A DNA stretch of 60,160 nt from Novosphingobium aquimarinum. GTDB lineage: Bacteria; Pseudomonadota; Alphaproteobacteria; Sphingomonadales; Sphingomonadaceae. How positions within the stretch are numbered: the stretch's first letter is position 1; each line of letters begins with the position of its first letter. Of this stretch, positions 52,952-60,160 are shown piece after piece. Under the pieces are notes generated by a model. The model ran no database searches. It saw nothing but the letters and a program-made list of their open reading frames with translations, and had not been told where the DNA came from. The translations under genes were made by a program, and so were the position numbers. The stretch lies in contig NZ_WRPO01000023.1 of the NCBI RefSeq assembly GCF_009746585.1, positions 1-60,160 on the forward strand. Reading direction: 5' to 3'.

Positions 52952-55084
52952 TGGTTCAGCATGGCAGCGAAGGTCGCGTGTGGGCGGGGCACCCTCCATG
53001 GCGCTCCAGCGGGCGTACTGTGCTTCTCTTGAAGGATTGCAGTTCAGCCTGCCCATAAGCCAGAACTCGAACCATTCGACGACGCGCTCGTACATCGCCA
53101 GGCGATGCGACGATTGCCATTTGACATGAGACTCATCGGGGAACACGTAGAGTTCGATAGCCTTATTGTTATGCGAGAAGGTTTCAACGACATCGAGGCT
53201 GCCTTCGTACTCGCTGTCCCCTGCCTGGATCAAAATTGGAACATCGATCCGGTCCACATTGAGTATGAGCGACATGGGCTCCCAGAATGTTTCGGCACCG
53301 GGCTCGAAATAGCGATAACCCATGTCCCGCAAATACTCGGTAAACCGTGGCCCTGCAGCGAGAGCGAAGGAGTAGAGATCCTCGCAGCACGATCCCATCG
53401 AAGCGACCTGGAAAAGGTCCGAGTTGATCAGCGCCCACTGGACGGTCGATCCGCCATCACTGAATCCGCTGATCCCCATGCGCGTTGGATCGACCGCACC
53501 AGTCTCGACGGCGCGTCGTACAGCGAGCTCTAGTGCTTCCTGCACCTGGCGCCGGTCCGCCCAGTCATCTTCGCTCAATGTCCGTATTTCTGCATCGGTT
53601 GTTGCCAGATACGCCTCTGGCGGGAAATCAGGCCGGTCGAAACTGAGGACCGCGAATCCGCGTGCGGCGAGAGGCTGGATCGGAACCTCGTCCCCGGTTC
53701 CTCCGCGAAGGAAGCCCCGGCTCCGGTACTGCACCACGATCAGGGGATGCAGTTCGCCAGGTCGATGAGTGGGCGGCAGGACAAGGTCGGCGAAACTCTC
53801 GACACCGCTTGCCAGGCGGAAGCGGAAACGCTGGACGGAGCCATACTCCATGTTCTCAAGCTGCGGGTTTGGATCGTGGATCAGTCGTTCTGATCCCGTT
53901 CGCATGTCGAGCGCCACTAATCGGCGAGGCTGTGTGCTGCCCTCACGCCCGCAAATAAGTTCGTTGGCATGAGGGGCGCACCCGATGAACACATCATCGG
54001 AAATCAGGACTTGGCGAGGCGCAGCATCGCGGGGATCCCAGCGCAACAATGCCGTCTGGCTGTCGGCCCATCCAGTACGCTGGACGAGGAAAAGGGCGCG
54101 CTCCGAGGCCGACCAGAACAGTTCTCGGATGCCGTCGCATTGCGTGACAGGGCAGACTTTTCGGCTGCCGTCCGGAGCGGCCAGAACCAGCCGCGTCGGG
54201 CTGAGGAGACGCTCGGGGAACTCTGCTTCGAGCCAGGCCGAAAATCCACCCTCTCCTGATCGAACATTTCGTGCGTTGTCCGGTATCGCTGCCGGTCGCG
54301 GCGGGGCAATAAGCACCTGCTCCATTTCGGTTGCAGGTCGCGATGACCCGTCCCGAAGCGAAACCCATGTATAGATCGGATCGGCATGGCCGGTCGGTAT
54401 CGGTCGGTCGGCTGCCTGCGGCGCAAACCGCGCGTCGAAGAGAAAGCCGCGTCTGCCTTCGCTGGCGATTGCCGCGGCGGCGAGGCGAATTGCAGGCCTT
54501 GTGCTGACAATGAGACCCATTCCGTCCTGAGCCCAGGCGAAATCGTCGACATCGTCGGCCAGATTGGTTGCTCGGACCGCACCCGTTTGCCCGGTTGGGC
54601 TGGCCAACCAAACCTGTGTCGAACCGGCTTCTCTCCTCAGATACGCAATTCGCATGCCATCCGGCGACCATCGCGGCGCGCTTGTCCTAGGCCAACCGGC
54701 CAGTATCGCGGTAAAGTCGCGAAGCCGGAAATCGTCGCGAATGAATTCCCCGCCGCGCGCCACCTCGATTGGAGAACCTTCGCCGTTCAACGGCGCGACC
54801 AGCAGTCTTTGGCAATAGCTATTCGTCTCGGGAATTGCGCGACGGACGGTGAAGGCAATTTGGCTGTCGTCAGGCGAGATGCCAAATACACTTCGATTGG
54901 GAGTTCCGACCGGTGCGCCAATATCCGCAATCCGGACTTGTCCGTCCACTGTCCACTCACCTAATTCCGCATTTGCCGTTTCCTGGGCGATGGGCAGTGC
55001 ATCACACGGATCTTCGGCCGATGGCGGATCTTCAGCTGTCGGCACGATCGTCAGGCTGAGCGCTAGGGTAAGGAGCGCAGTCAT
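52937..55084 (-). CDS. Lasso-peptide isopeptidase (AtxE2-like)
   Basis: 715 residues from the ATG at 55084, which shares a base with the receptor stop (TAATG); a TTG two codons earlier is less likely. Signal peptide (TALLTLALSLTIVPTA). Beta-propeller N-terminal domain to about 430, then an alpha/beta-hydrolase: nucleophile in GISGFSDGGS (Ser near 542), acid in IQAGDSEYE, His in DESHVKW (near 653). Family members linearise the cognate lasso peptide. With the receptor it forms an uptake-and-cleavage arm. Confidence 0.88.
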   Translation of the reverse strand: MTALLTLALSLTIVPTAEDPPSAEDPCDALPIAQETANAELGEWTVDGQVRIADIGAPVGTPNRSVFGISPDDSQIAFTVRRAIPETNSYCQRLLVAPLNGEGSPIEVARGGEFIRDDFRLRDFTAILAGWPRTSAPRWSPDGMRIAYLRREAGSTQVWLASPTGQTGAVRATNLADDVDDFAWAQDGMGLIVSTRPAIRLAAAAIASEGRRGFLFDARFAPQAADRPIPTGHADPIYTWVSLRDGSSRPATEMEQVLIAPPRPAAIPDNARNVRSGEGGFSAWLEAEFPERLLSPTRLVLAAPDGSRKVCPVTQCDGIRELFWSASERALFLVQRTGWADSQTALLRWDPRDAAPRQVLISDDVFIGCAPHANELICGREGSTQPRRLVALDMRTGSERLIHDPNPQLENMEYGSVQRFRFRLASGVESFADLVLPPTHRPGELHPLIVVQYRSRGFLRGGTGDEVPIQPLAARGFAVLSFDRPDFPPEAYLATTDAEIRTLSEDDWADRRQVQEALELAVRRAVETGAVDPTRMGISGFSDGGSTVQWALINSDLFQVASMGSCCEDLYSFALAAGPRFTEYLRDMGYRYFEPGAETFWEPMSLILNVDRIDVPILIQAGDSEYEGSLDVVETFSHNNKAIELYVFPDESHVKWQSSHRLAMYERVVEWFEFWLMGRLNCNPSREAQYARWSAMEGAPPTRDLRCHAEPLAGP

Positions 55085-57438
55085 TACCAATGCCTCCTTA
55101 CGCCAAACGCGATGAAGCGCCCGATCGGAGAATAATTGGTTGAATCGTAGGGTGTTGTGTTGGGACCGGTTTGGCCGATCACGTCCGGCTTATCGTTAAA
55201 CAGGTTTTGAATGGTCAACGAGAACTCGAGGCCGGGATCACGGTCGTCGCCGCGAATGACCGCATAGTGCATGCCAAGATCGACAGTTGCGCTTGGTGAC
55301 AGCCGCTGCACGGTTGCAAGCCGTCTGTCGACGAGCGCACCGATATAACTGACTGCCGCATTGGCGGTAAGGCGGCCTGCCCGATATCTTGCTGCTCCAC
55401 GCGCGCGGTAGCGGGGCGGGTTGAAAGTCGTACCGGCAAGCTGGACTTCAGGTAGTTCGGATGTGATGGTTTGCCTGCTGCGCAACCAGCTGCCGTTGAG
55501 ATCCAATTCTATCGAGCGGTCATTCCCGAGATCGCGGTTCCAGGCAATCCTGGCATCCAGCCCTTCTACGCTCCACGCCGCGACATTGATGTTCCTGTTA
55601 TCGAACAGAACGACAACATCTGCAGGATCGAACGGGCGGCCTGTAAAGTTCTCCAATCCGAACTGGGCACCCGCGATGAGTTCGGCCAAATCGGCCGGAT
55701 CAGGTGAAAAATCGATGAGGCTGGCATAGCCCGGATTGTTGATAGCAGCTGCGATCGATCCAGCGATCGGCGCAACGACGCGGTTGTCATAGCGGATATC
55801 ATACCACGTCGCGGAGGCGGTCAATCCTCGGACTGCCGCAGGCTGGAACTCGAATCCCGCCGTCCAGCTTCGGGCGCGCTCGGGACGGAGGTTGGGATTG
55901 CCGCCCCCGCTCAGAAAGACTGTGTCGGAGCCGGTGCCCGCTCCGAACACCGCAGCAGGCACCAGAATGGCCTGAGAAAAGATGTTTTGCTGGAAAAGCG
56001 TGGGAGCCTTGAACGAGCGTGCCCAACTCGCTCTGAACATCAGATCACCACTTGGCGAATAGGTAATCCCAAGGCGCGGGGTGGCGAGCTGGTCGAGTCC
56101 GGGATAGTCTTCGTAGCGAACTGCAGCGGATAGCGTTAGCTGCTCGATTCCATCGACGGCGTTCCGACCCGACACGAATGGAACATACAGTTCCGCATAG
56201 GCGAAGCGAGCCCGCTGCGTTGCATCGAATTGCGCATTGAGGATCGCGCTTTCCAGAGAGTACTCGAGTCGATTGTTACGAAATCCGATGCCGACAGCCA
56301 AGCGCGTCTCGCCGCCGGGAAGAGTGATAACCGGGCCTTCCGCACCCATTTCCAGCGAGGTGATCTGATGCAGGTAGCTTCCCGTAGAGACGCGCGCCGG
56401 ACCTGTCTCTGGAATGAAACTGGTCTGGAAGCGGGTTCGATCGCGCCCGAAGACACCCGCGAGATTGGCCTTCCAACTCGGCCCAAGGTCAAACTGCAGC
56501 GACGGCGCTACGGAAAAGGTCTCGAGGTCGGGCTCACGCCGAATGCGCTGGGCCGGCGTGCCATCAATGGTGGTTGATTCGCGATACGAATAGAGCGCGT
56601 CGAGATTGGCCTCCACGCCTTCTGACAAGCTCTGGTGCGCCGAAAATGTTACGGCGTGGCGCCGGTTTGAGGGATAAAGCAAGGTTTCCGGTAGCAGTGA
56701 TCCTGCATAGGCGCGCTCCCTCGCCTCAATCCCGGAATTGTTCGCGAAGTCGTAGGCGAAGACGAAGCCGCCACTGTTCCAGATTGTGCCTGCGACTATG
56801 TCGGCCTGTTGGCGAAAGTTGCCTCCATCGGTGCTCGCTCCAATCTGGGCCGAGGTTGTCACGCCCTCAAAGTCGCGGCGCAGGATGACGTTCACAACGC
56901 CGCCAACCGCGTCCGAGCCATAGAGCGCTGAAGCTCCATCGGGGACGACCTCGAGCCGGTCGACAATGGCGAGCGGAATGGCGGAGATGTCGACGCCCTG
57001 GGACGCCGAGTTGTATGGAAGGCGATGACCGTTGAGCAATGTCAGCGTCGCATCGGGCCCAAGCCCGCGCAGATTGGGAGACGATGCTGAATTTACATTT
57101 TCATTGCCGATGCCGCCGCCCGAACCAACCCCAGGGTTCTGACCGCCCGAGAAATTCTGGGGTAGGTTGCGGATCGCTTCGCCGAGGTCCACCTGGCCCG
57201 TCTCGACGATCGTCTCGCGATCAAGCTCGATGACTTCACCTACGACCCGTGCGCCTCGGATACGCGTTCCCGTGACAACGATCGCGGAACTCTCTTCGTC
57301 CAAAGCTGTATCGCCAACCTCGGCAGCGTCATCTTGTGCCTGTTCGCCTGGACTGTCTTGGGCGAAAAGAGGAGGAGCGGCACCTGCAAATGCTGCCCCG
57401 GTTAGAAGGACGGAAAGTGTGCGAATTGTCGACGACAT
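55084..57438 (-). CDS. TonB-dependent receptor of the lasso cluster
   Basis: 784 residues. Signal peptide to about residue 26 (PLFAQDS), TonB box-like AIVVTGTRI (about 52-60), plug domain (LLNGHRLPYNSASQGVDIS; VPDGASALYGSDAVGGVVNVI in part) and a 22-strand barrel ending in FIAFGVRRHW with an aromatic last residue. No N-terminal signalling extension, so it should not transduce a signal to the sigma factor directly. Likely imports the lasso peptide, perhaps with bound metal. Confidence 0.9.
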   Translation of the reverse strand: MSSTIRTLSVLLTGAAFAGAAPPLFAQDSPGEQAQDDAAEVGDTALDEESSAIVVTGTRIRGARVVGEVIELDRETIVETGQVDLGEAIRNLPQNFSGGQNPGVGSGGGIGNENVNSASSPNLRGLGPDATLTLLNGHRLPYNSASQGVDISAIPLAIVDRLEVVPDGASALYGSDAVGGVVNVILRRDFEGVTTSAQIGASTDGGNFRQQADIVAGTIWNSGGFVFAYDFANNSGIEARERAYAGSLLPETLLYPSNRRHAVTFSAHQSLSEGVEANLDALYSYRESTTIDGTPAQRIRREPDLETFSVAPSLQFDLGPSWKANLAGVFGRDRTRFQTSFIPETGPARVSTGSYLHQITSLEMGAEGPVITLPGGETRLAVGIGFRNNRLEYSLESAILNAQFDATQRARFAYAELYVPFVSGRNAVDGIEQLTLSAAVRYEDYPGLDQLATPRLGITYSPSGDLMFRASWARSFKAPTLFQQNIFSQAILVPAAVFGAGTGSDTVFLSGGGNPNLRPERARSWTAGFEFQPAAVRGLTASATWYDIRYDNRVVAPIAGSIAAAINNPGYASLIDFSPDPADLAELIAGAQFGLENFTGRPFDPADVVVLFDNRNINVAAWSVEGLDARIAWNRDLGNDRSIELDLNGSWLRSRQTITSELPEVQLAGTTFNPPRYRARGAARYRAGRLTANAAVSYIGALVDRRLATVQRLSPSATVDLGMHYAVIRGDDRDPGLEFSLTIQNLFNDKPDVIGQTGPNTTPYDSTNYSPIGRFIAFGVRRHW

Positions 57439-57507
57439 TGATATCTCCCTGTTTTGGCGCGGACCGGCCGCTACAGAAGATGACGCTCACTTTTGCGAGC
57501 ACCTTAG

Positions 57508-57519
57508 TTTCAATTGAAA
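57508..57519. promoter_or_regulatory. Perfect 12-base palindrome in the receptor promoter region
   Basis: TTTCAATTGAAA between the sigma-factor stop (57559) and the receptor start (57438), in an AT-rich patch. It is a plausible operator of the receptor-isopeptidase unit. Confidence 0.45.
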
Positions 57520-57558
57520 TTAAATTTTGAGTGGTCCCTTTTGGCCGGATGCCTGCAG

Positions 57559-58140
57559 TCACCAACAGTGACCCAGCGCTTGACGCAAATGCGCAAGAGC
57601 TTTCATCATGTGATAGTCGACCGTCGGCAGTGCGATGCCGAGTTCGATATGTATCTCTCGGTAGGATTTCTTCTCGAAGCGGTTCATCGCGAAGATACGC
57701 GCGCACTTTTCGGGGAGCTCTGCGAGCGCGATTTCCAGCGCTTGCCGGGTTTCACGGACATGCACGGCATCTTCTTGCGCAGCACGGCTTGGCGCGTCTG
57801 CGTTCTCCAGAAGTGGCTGGGTCCTGACCCGGCACTTTTGCCGCCGCGCCTCGTCCACCATCAAGTTGAATGCAATCCGCCTCAGAAAGCCCGCCGGATT
57901 GACGAGTTCCGTCAGCTGCTTGCTGGTCGCCGCACGCAGGAACACGTCCTGTGCCAGGTCGCGGGCGCGTTCGGAGCCCACGCGGCGCGCAAGATAGGCG
58001 ATCAGTCCAGCCCGTTCCTCGCGGTAGAGGGCATCGAGTGTGCGGCGGCGACCGACCGTTCGGCTTACCTTTGCAGCGCAATATGCGGGACCCACGCACT
58101 GGGGAGATTGGTGCCGAATTTCGGCGGCAATTTGAGTCAT
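57559..58140 (-). CDS. FecI-type ECF sigma factor of the lasso cluster
   Basis: About 193 residues from the ATG at 58140; the open frame extends to 58302 without homology. Region 2 (ARDLAQDVFLRAATS, FLRRIAFNLMVDEAR) and region 4 (LPEKCARIFAMNRFEKKSYREI, seen as FEKKSYREIHIELGIALPTVDYH) are FecI-like. It lies upstream of and co-directional with the receptor and isopeptidase genes. Usually a FecR-type anti-sigma gene accompanies such factors in these clusters; none is present here. The interval 58141-58459 contains no gene. Confidence 0.88.
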   Translation of the reverse strand: MTQIAAEIRHQSPQCVGPAYCAAKVSRTVGRRRTLDALYREERAGLIAYLARRVGSERARDLAQDVFLRAATSKQLTELVNPAGFLRRIAFNLMVDEARRQKCRVRTQPLLENADAPSRAAQEDAVHVRETRQALEIALAELPEKCARIFAMNRFEKKSYREIHIELGIALPTVDYHMMKALAHLRQALGHCW

Positions 58141-58459
58141 GCTTCGAACTTGGAGGCGACCGCAACCTGAGTTCGCCGTGGCGAACTGCGTGCGGGTTCC
58201 AGGTCTGTGCCGCCGTCCGGGGCCTAGTTTGTGCCCCTTGATCGGTCCGGCCGCCGGGCCTGCGATGGACCGGCGTGCATGATGTCCGGCGGAAAGATCC
58301 ACGCGGATGGTGCCAGAATATCAATCCGCGCGCTGTCAATCTGCCCAACATAGGAATGGCTTGCAAGAGGTAAGTAGAGCCGTTTTGGACCCGCTTGTGG
58401 CGGCGGTCGTCGCCTTCCCTAAGAAAGCAACGGTCTCGGCGAGCGCCTGATCAAATATG

Positions 58460-58471
58460 CCCAATATTGGG
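58460..58471. promoter_or_regulatory. Perfect 12-base palindrome upstream of the DUF6499/DUF2285 pair
   Basis: CCCAATATTGGG, 77 bases before the ATG at 58549. A quorum-sensing tra/lux-box or another dimeric regulator site are both possible. Confidence 0.45.
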
Positions 58472-58548
58472 GAGGCGGCCCCCTAGGTCATGGAATGTCG
58501 GCGCGGTGCTGGCGCCTCTAGCGAAATCGGCGAGAAAGGAGGTGCTTC

Positions 58549-58740
58549 ATGGATCGACCATTTGACAGCAACGACCGGACAGGCGCATTCGACTATTCGG
58601 ATTTCGCGCAGGAATTCCTGCGCCGCAATGCCGCGTACGGGCAACAATACGCACGGATCGCCAGCGAAAGCGGTTTCGACCCGCAATCCCCAGCTTGCCG
58701 CCGAATGGCGCGTTCATGGGGCCTTGAATTTCCCGATTGA
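58549..58740 (+). CDS. DUF6499-like N-terminal half of a split transcription regulator (FseA-like part 1)
   Basis: 63 residues, strong ribosome site (GAAAGGAGGTG). The pattern DYSDFAQEFLRRNAAYGQQYAR then RSWGLEFPD is the short transcriptional-regulator-like domain (DUF6499) that in many proteins runs straight into DUF2285. Here the frame stops at TGA 58738-58740. In the +1 frame the same stretch continues FPIDPDLSARSHPAIWQ, the normal junction. The last codons before the stop are TTT CCC GAT, so a CCC to CCG slip would join the two halves. Confidence 0.85.
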   Translation: MDRPFDSNDRTGAFDYSDFAQEFLRRNAAYGQQYARIASESGFDPQSPACRRMARSWGLEFPD

Positions 58741-59332
58741 TCCCGACCTTTCAGCTCGCAGCCATCCGGCGATCTGGCAAGCCGAGGAAAACGCTCATGT
58801 GGTAATTCTTGGCGGTGGGCGCGCAGTCAAGGCGGCGCGCGCAACGTGCGACCTGATCTCCAAGCGAACCAGCAATGCGGGAGATCATCTGGTCCTCGCC
58901 GGTGGTGGCGCTCGCCATCGGCTGCTCGTTATGGCCTCCGCCCGGTTGGGTGGAGACAATTATCTGATCCCTCGGGACCAGTCGTTTCCGATCAGGCTGG
59001 CGGCGCTCGATGCGTTTCACTGCTGTGTAGATGGTTCCGCTGCTCCCAGCGTGCGAAACCAGTTGCAGCCCACTGCCTATCAGTCCCACCGCTTCCACTT
59101 GCTGCTCGCCATACTTGATGCTTTATCCCGGGCGCTTGAGGGTGTTATGCTAAAAGATATCGCTGGAACCATTGTTTATCGGGGATTGTCCGCGCAGCGC
59201 GCCATTGACTGGAAATCGTCATCGCAACGCCGCCAGACCCAGCGTCTCGTGGTTGAGGCGCGGCGAATGGCGTCGCACGGCTATCTCGGCTTGCTTCGCC
59301 AAAGCCGGCTCCGCTCTTTTCAAACGCACTGA
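58736..59332 (+). CDS. DUF2285 C-terminal half, read in the +1 frame (FseA-like part 2)
   Basis: About 198 residues after the junction, from the ATT at 58736. DUF2285 blocks: PAIWQAEENAHVVIL, the KAARATCDL and GDHLVLAGGGARHRLLVMA regions, FHLLLAILDALSRALEG and the C-terminal RGYLSAQRAIDWKSSSQRR-like HTH region (read as RGLSAQRAIDWK). No ATG/GTG/TTG with a ribosome site opens this frame after the first half; the only longer frame goes back to 58490 and is antisense-free nonsense over part 1. With part 1 the product would be about 260 residues. Such proteins activate excision and transfer of ICEs. Confidence 0.8.
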   Translation: MDPDLSARSHPAIWQAEENAHVVILGGGRAVKAARATCDLISKRTSNAGDHLVLAGGGARHRLLVMASARLGGDNYLIPRDQSFPIRLAALDAFHCCVDGSAAPSVRNQLQPTAYQSHRFHLLLAILDALSRALEGVMLKDIAGTIVYRGLSAQRAIDWKSSSQRRQTQRLVVEARRMASHGYLGLLRQSRLRSFQTH

Positions 59333-59516
59333 ATGCACTATGGTTTTTCGTGGGGCATGCTGCTGAATTTTGCGGCGCGCCCGGATTGGAACCGGACCTT
59401 GAGGGTCGCAACTGCAACTGCTGGAACAGGTGGAATGGAACCGTCTGATCCGGCACCGAGCAGGCGGTCAGGTGGCGGCGTGTTGGATTGCGTGCTGCCG
59501 ATCGAACGGCAGGTCT

Positions 59517-60056
59517 ATGTACGCATATCTCGCGGAGGAATTCGCAACTGAACTTATCAATGTCCGTTCGGACACTGAACTCGACGGTGCGCTTAAACAG
59601 GTTTCCCGGCGCCTTGGCTTCGACCACTTCGCGCTTAGCCTGGAGATGCGTTCGACATCGTGCGAGGCACCGGGCCTGCTATTGCACGACTATCCCGACG
59701 AATGGGCGAAAGTCTATATTGCCTTCGACCTCGCAGGGCAGGATCCGGTGCGAAGAGCCTGTGACAAGACCATCATCGGTTTCGCCTGGGACTGGATTGA
59801 CGAACTCGTCCCTCTCACGCGCGGCGACCGTCAAATGCTCAATGTCGGCCGGGAATGCGGAATTGGCAATGGTTATACTGTTCCGCGGCATTTGCCCGGG
59901 ATAGGGCGCGGCACCTGCACCTTTGCTGTTCGACCCGAGCGAGAACTGCCCCGACGGCGCTTCGCCGTCGCGGAAATGATCGGGACGCTGGCTTTGAGCT
60001 GTGCGCTGGGCCTGAGTTCAGAAAAGTTCGATGAGAAGGTGTCAACGGCGGAGTAA
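59517..60056 (+). CDS. LuxR-type AHL-binding protein lacking the DNA-binding domain
   Basis: About 179 residues from the ATG at 59517. The autoinducer-binding domain is complete: the W and Y of DEWAKVYIAF, D-P in GQDPVRRAC, W in FAWDWID and G in GNGYTVPRH are the AHL-contacting residues of LuxR/TraR proteins. The chain ends at SSEKFDEKVSTAE without the LuxR helix-turn-helix. The last residues are encoded by what looks like the end of an IS21-type element, so the gene is probably truncated by insertion. Alternatively it could act as a dominant-negative, like TrlR. Confidence 0.8.
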   Translation: MYAYLAEEFATELINVRSDTELDGALKQVSRRLGFDHFALSLEMRSTSCEAPGLLLHDYPDEWAKVYIAFDLAGQDPVRRACDKTIIGFAWDWIDELVPLTRGDRQMLNVGRECGIGNGYTVPRHLPGIGRGTCTFAVRPERELPRRRFAVAEMIGTLALSCALGLSSEKFDEKVSTAE

Positions 60057-60160
60057 AAGTCGTCCATTAGGCGGAGTAAAACCAGGCCACTTGATCCGGG
60101 TGTTGGCGAGCGCCGTGAGGGCGTAGCCCGAGCGGGGGTCGCCAACACCCGGATTGTCAT
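60040..60160. mobile_element. Left end of a probable IS21-like element, cut by the window edge
   Basis: Begins with TG at 60040-60041 inside the LuxR-type frame. The 12-base unit GGCGGAGTAAAA recurs at 60047-60058 and 60070-60081, like the multiple terminal repeats of IS21-family elements. A 14-base perfect inverted repeat (CCGGGTGTTGGCGA with TCGCCAACACCCGG) follows at about 60097-60154. Transposase genes would lie outside the window. Confidence 0.5.

Noticed and set aside
58490..58735. N-terminal extension of the DUF2285 frame
   Set aside because: It overlaps the DUF6499 gene in another frame and shows no homology-like pattern; the frameshift model explains the missing start.
1..60160. CRISPR arrays, tRNA or rRNA genes
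   Set aside because: No regularly spaced direct repeats of array type and no tRNA or rRNA-like sequence were found by reading.
1..60160. Naming the element definitively as a plasmid or an ICE
   Set aside because: RepA with iterons suggests a plasmid and the FseA-like pair suggests an ICE; no integrase, att site or second replicon gene is visible to decide.

Overview
The window looks like a mobile element from a sphingomonad-type alphaproteobacterium (Sphingomonadales, perhaps Erythrobacteraceae). This is judged from GC-rich coding sequence, TonB-receptor style, the DUF2840/DUF736/S26 peptidase/RlxS/TraG/Trb gene order and the proteobacterial lasso-peptide layout. The backbone matches the Tn4371-like ICE or related conjugative-plasmid plan: HTH protein, RepA, DUF2840, TraF-type peptidase, DUF736, lytic transglycosylase, DUF3363 relaxase, TraG, CopG-type protein, trbBCDEJ(K)LFGI, DUF2274. 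No integrase or parA is visible, so plasmid versus ICE cannot be decided from this window.

Left part (1-16.3 kb), metal and sulfur cargo: the edge of an IS5-like transposase, a MerT-like protein, a decayed persulfide dioxygenase next to an intact persulfide dioxygenase-rhodanese fusion, an SDR-like protein, a five-gene membrane/redox operon led by an APC permease, DUF411 plus a methyltransferase, a CnrYXH-like ECF sigma module, copA-copB-NTF2-PepSY, and DUF2231 plus a lipoprotein. Five promoter-like sites share one pattern (AGGGnnn-N13-CGTA) and lie in front of each of these transcription units and of the sigma module itself. A dispersed hairpin repeat occurs on both sides of this cargo (256-350 and 16333-16430).

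Middle (16.3-28.3 kb), backbone: small conserved hypotheticals, SSB, RepA followed by three iteron-like repeats, the mobilisation genes, an Xre/MbcA-RES toxin-antitoxin pair with a near-consensus promoter, and TraG.

Defence cargo (28.3-40.5 kb) between the CopG-type gene and trbB: an MNT-HEPN fusion protein and, on the minus strand, an SspABCD-like DNA phosphorothioation cassette (cysteine desulfurase, DUF4007 protein, P-loop ATPase, PAPS-reductase-like protein). It is followed by a double-GHKL kinase-like protein and a receiver-like protein in the place where a phosphorothioate-sensing restriction factor would be expected. This is the leading candidate for a poorly described system.

Right part: the trb mating-pair genes (40.5-50.1 kb); a transporterless lasso-peptide cluster (50.4-58.1 kb) with precursor, fused RRE/peptidase B, cyclase C, lasso isopeptidase, TonB-dependent receptor and ECF sigma factor; then a two-ORF DUF6499/DUF2285 pair that reads as one protein only after a +1 shift at a CCC-G codon, like the frameshifted excision activator FseA of Mesorhizobium ICEs. 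Next is an AHL-binding LuxR-type protein without its DNA-binding domain, which ends at what looks like an IS21-type terminus.
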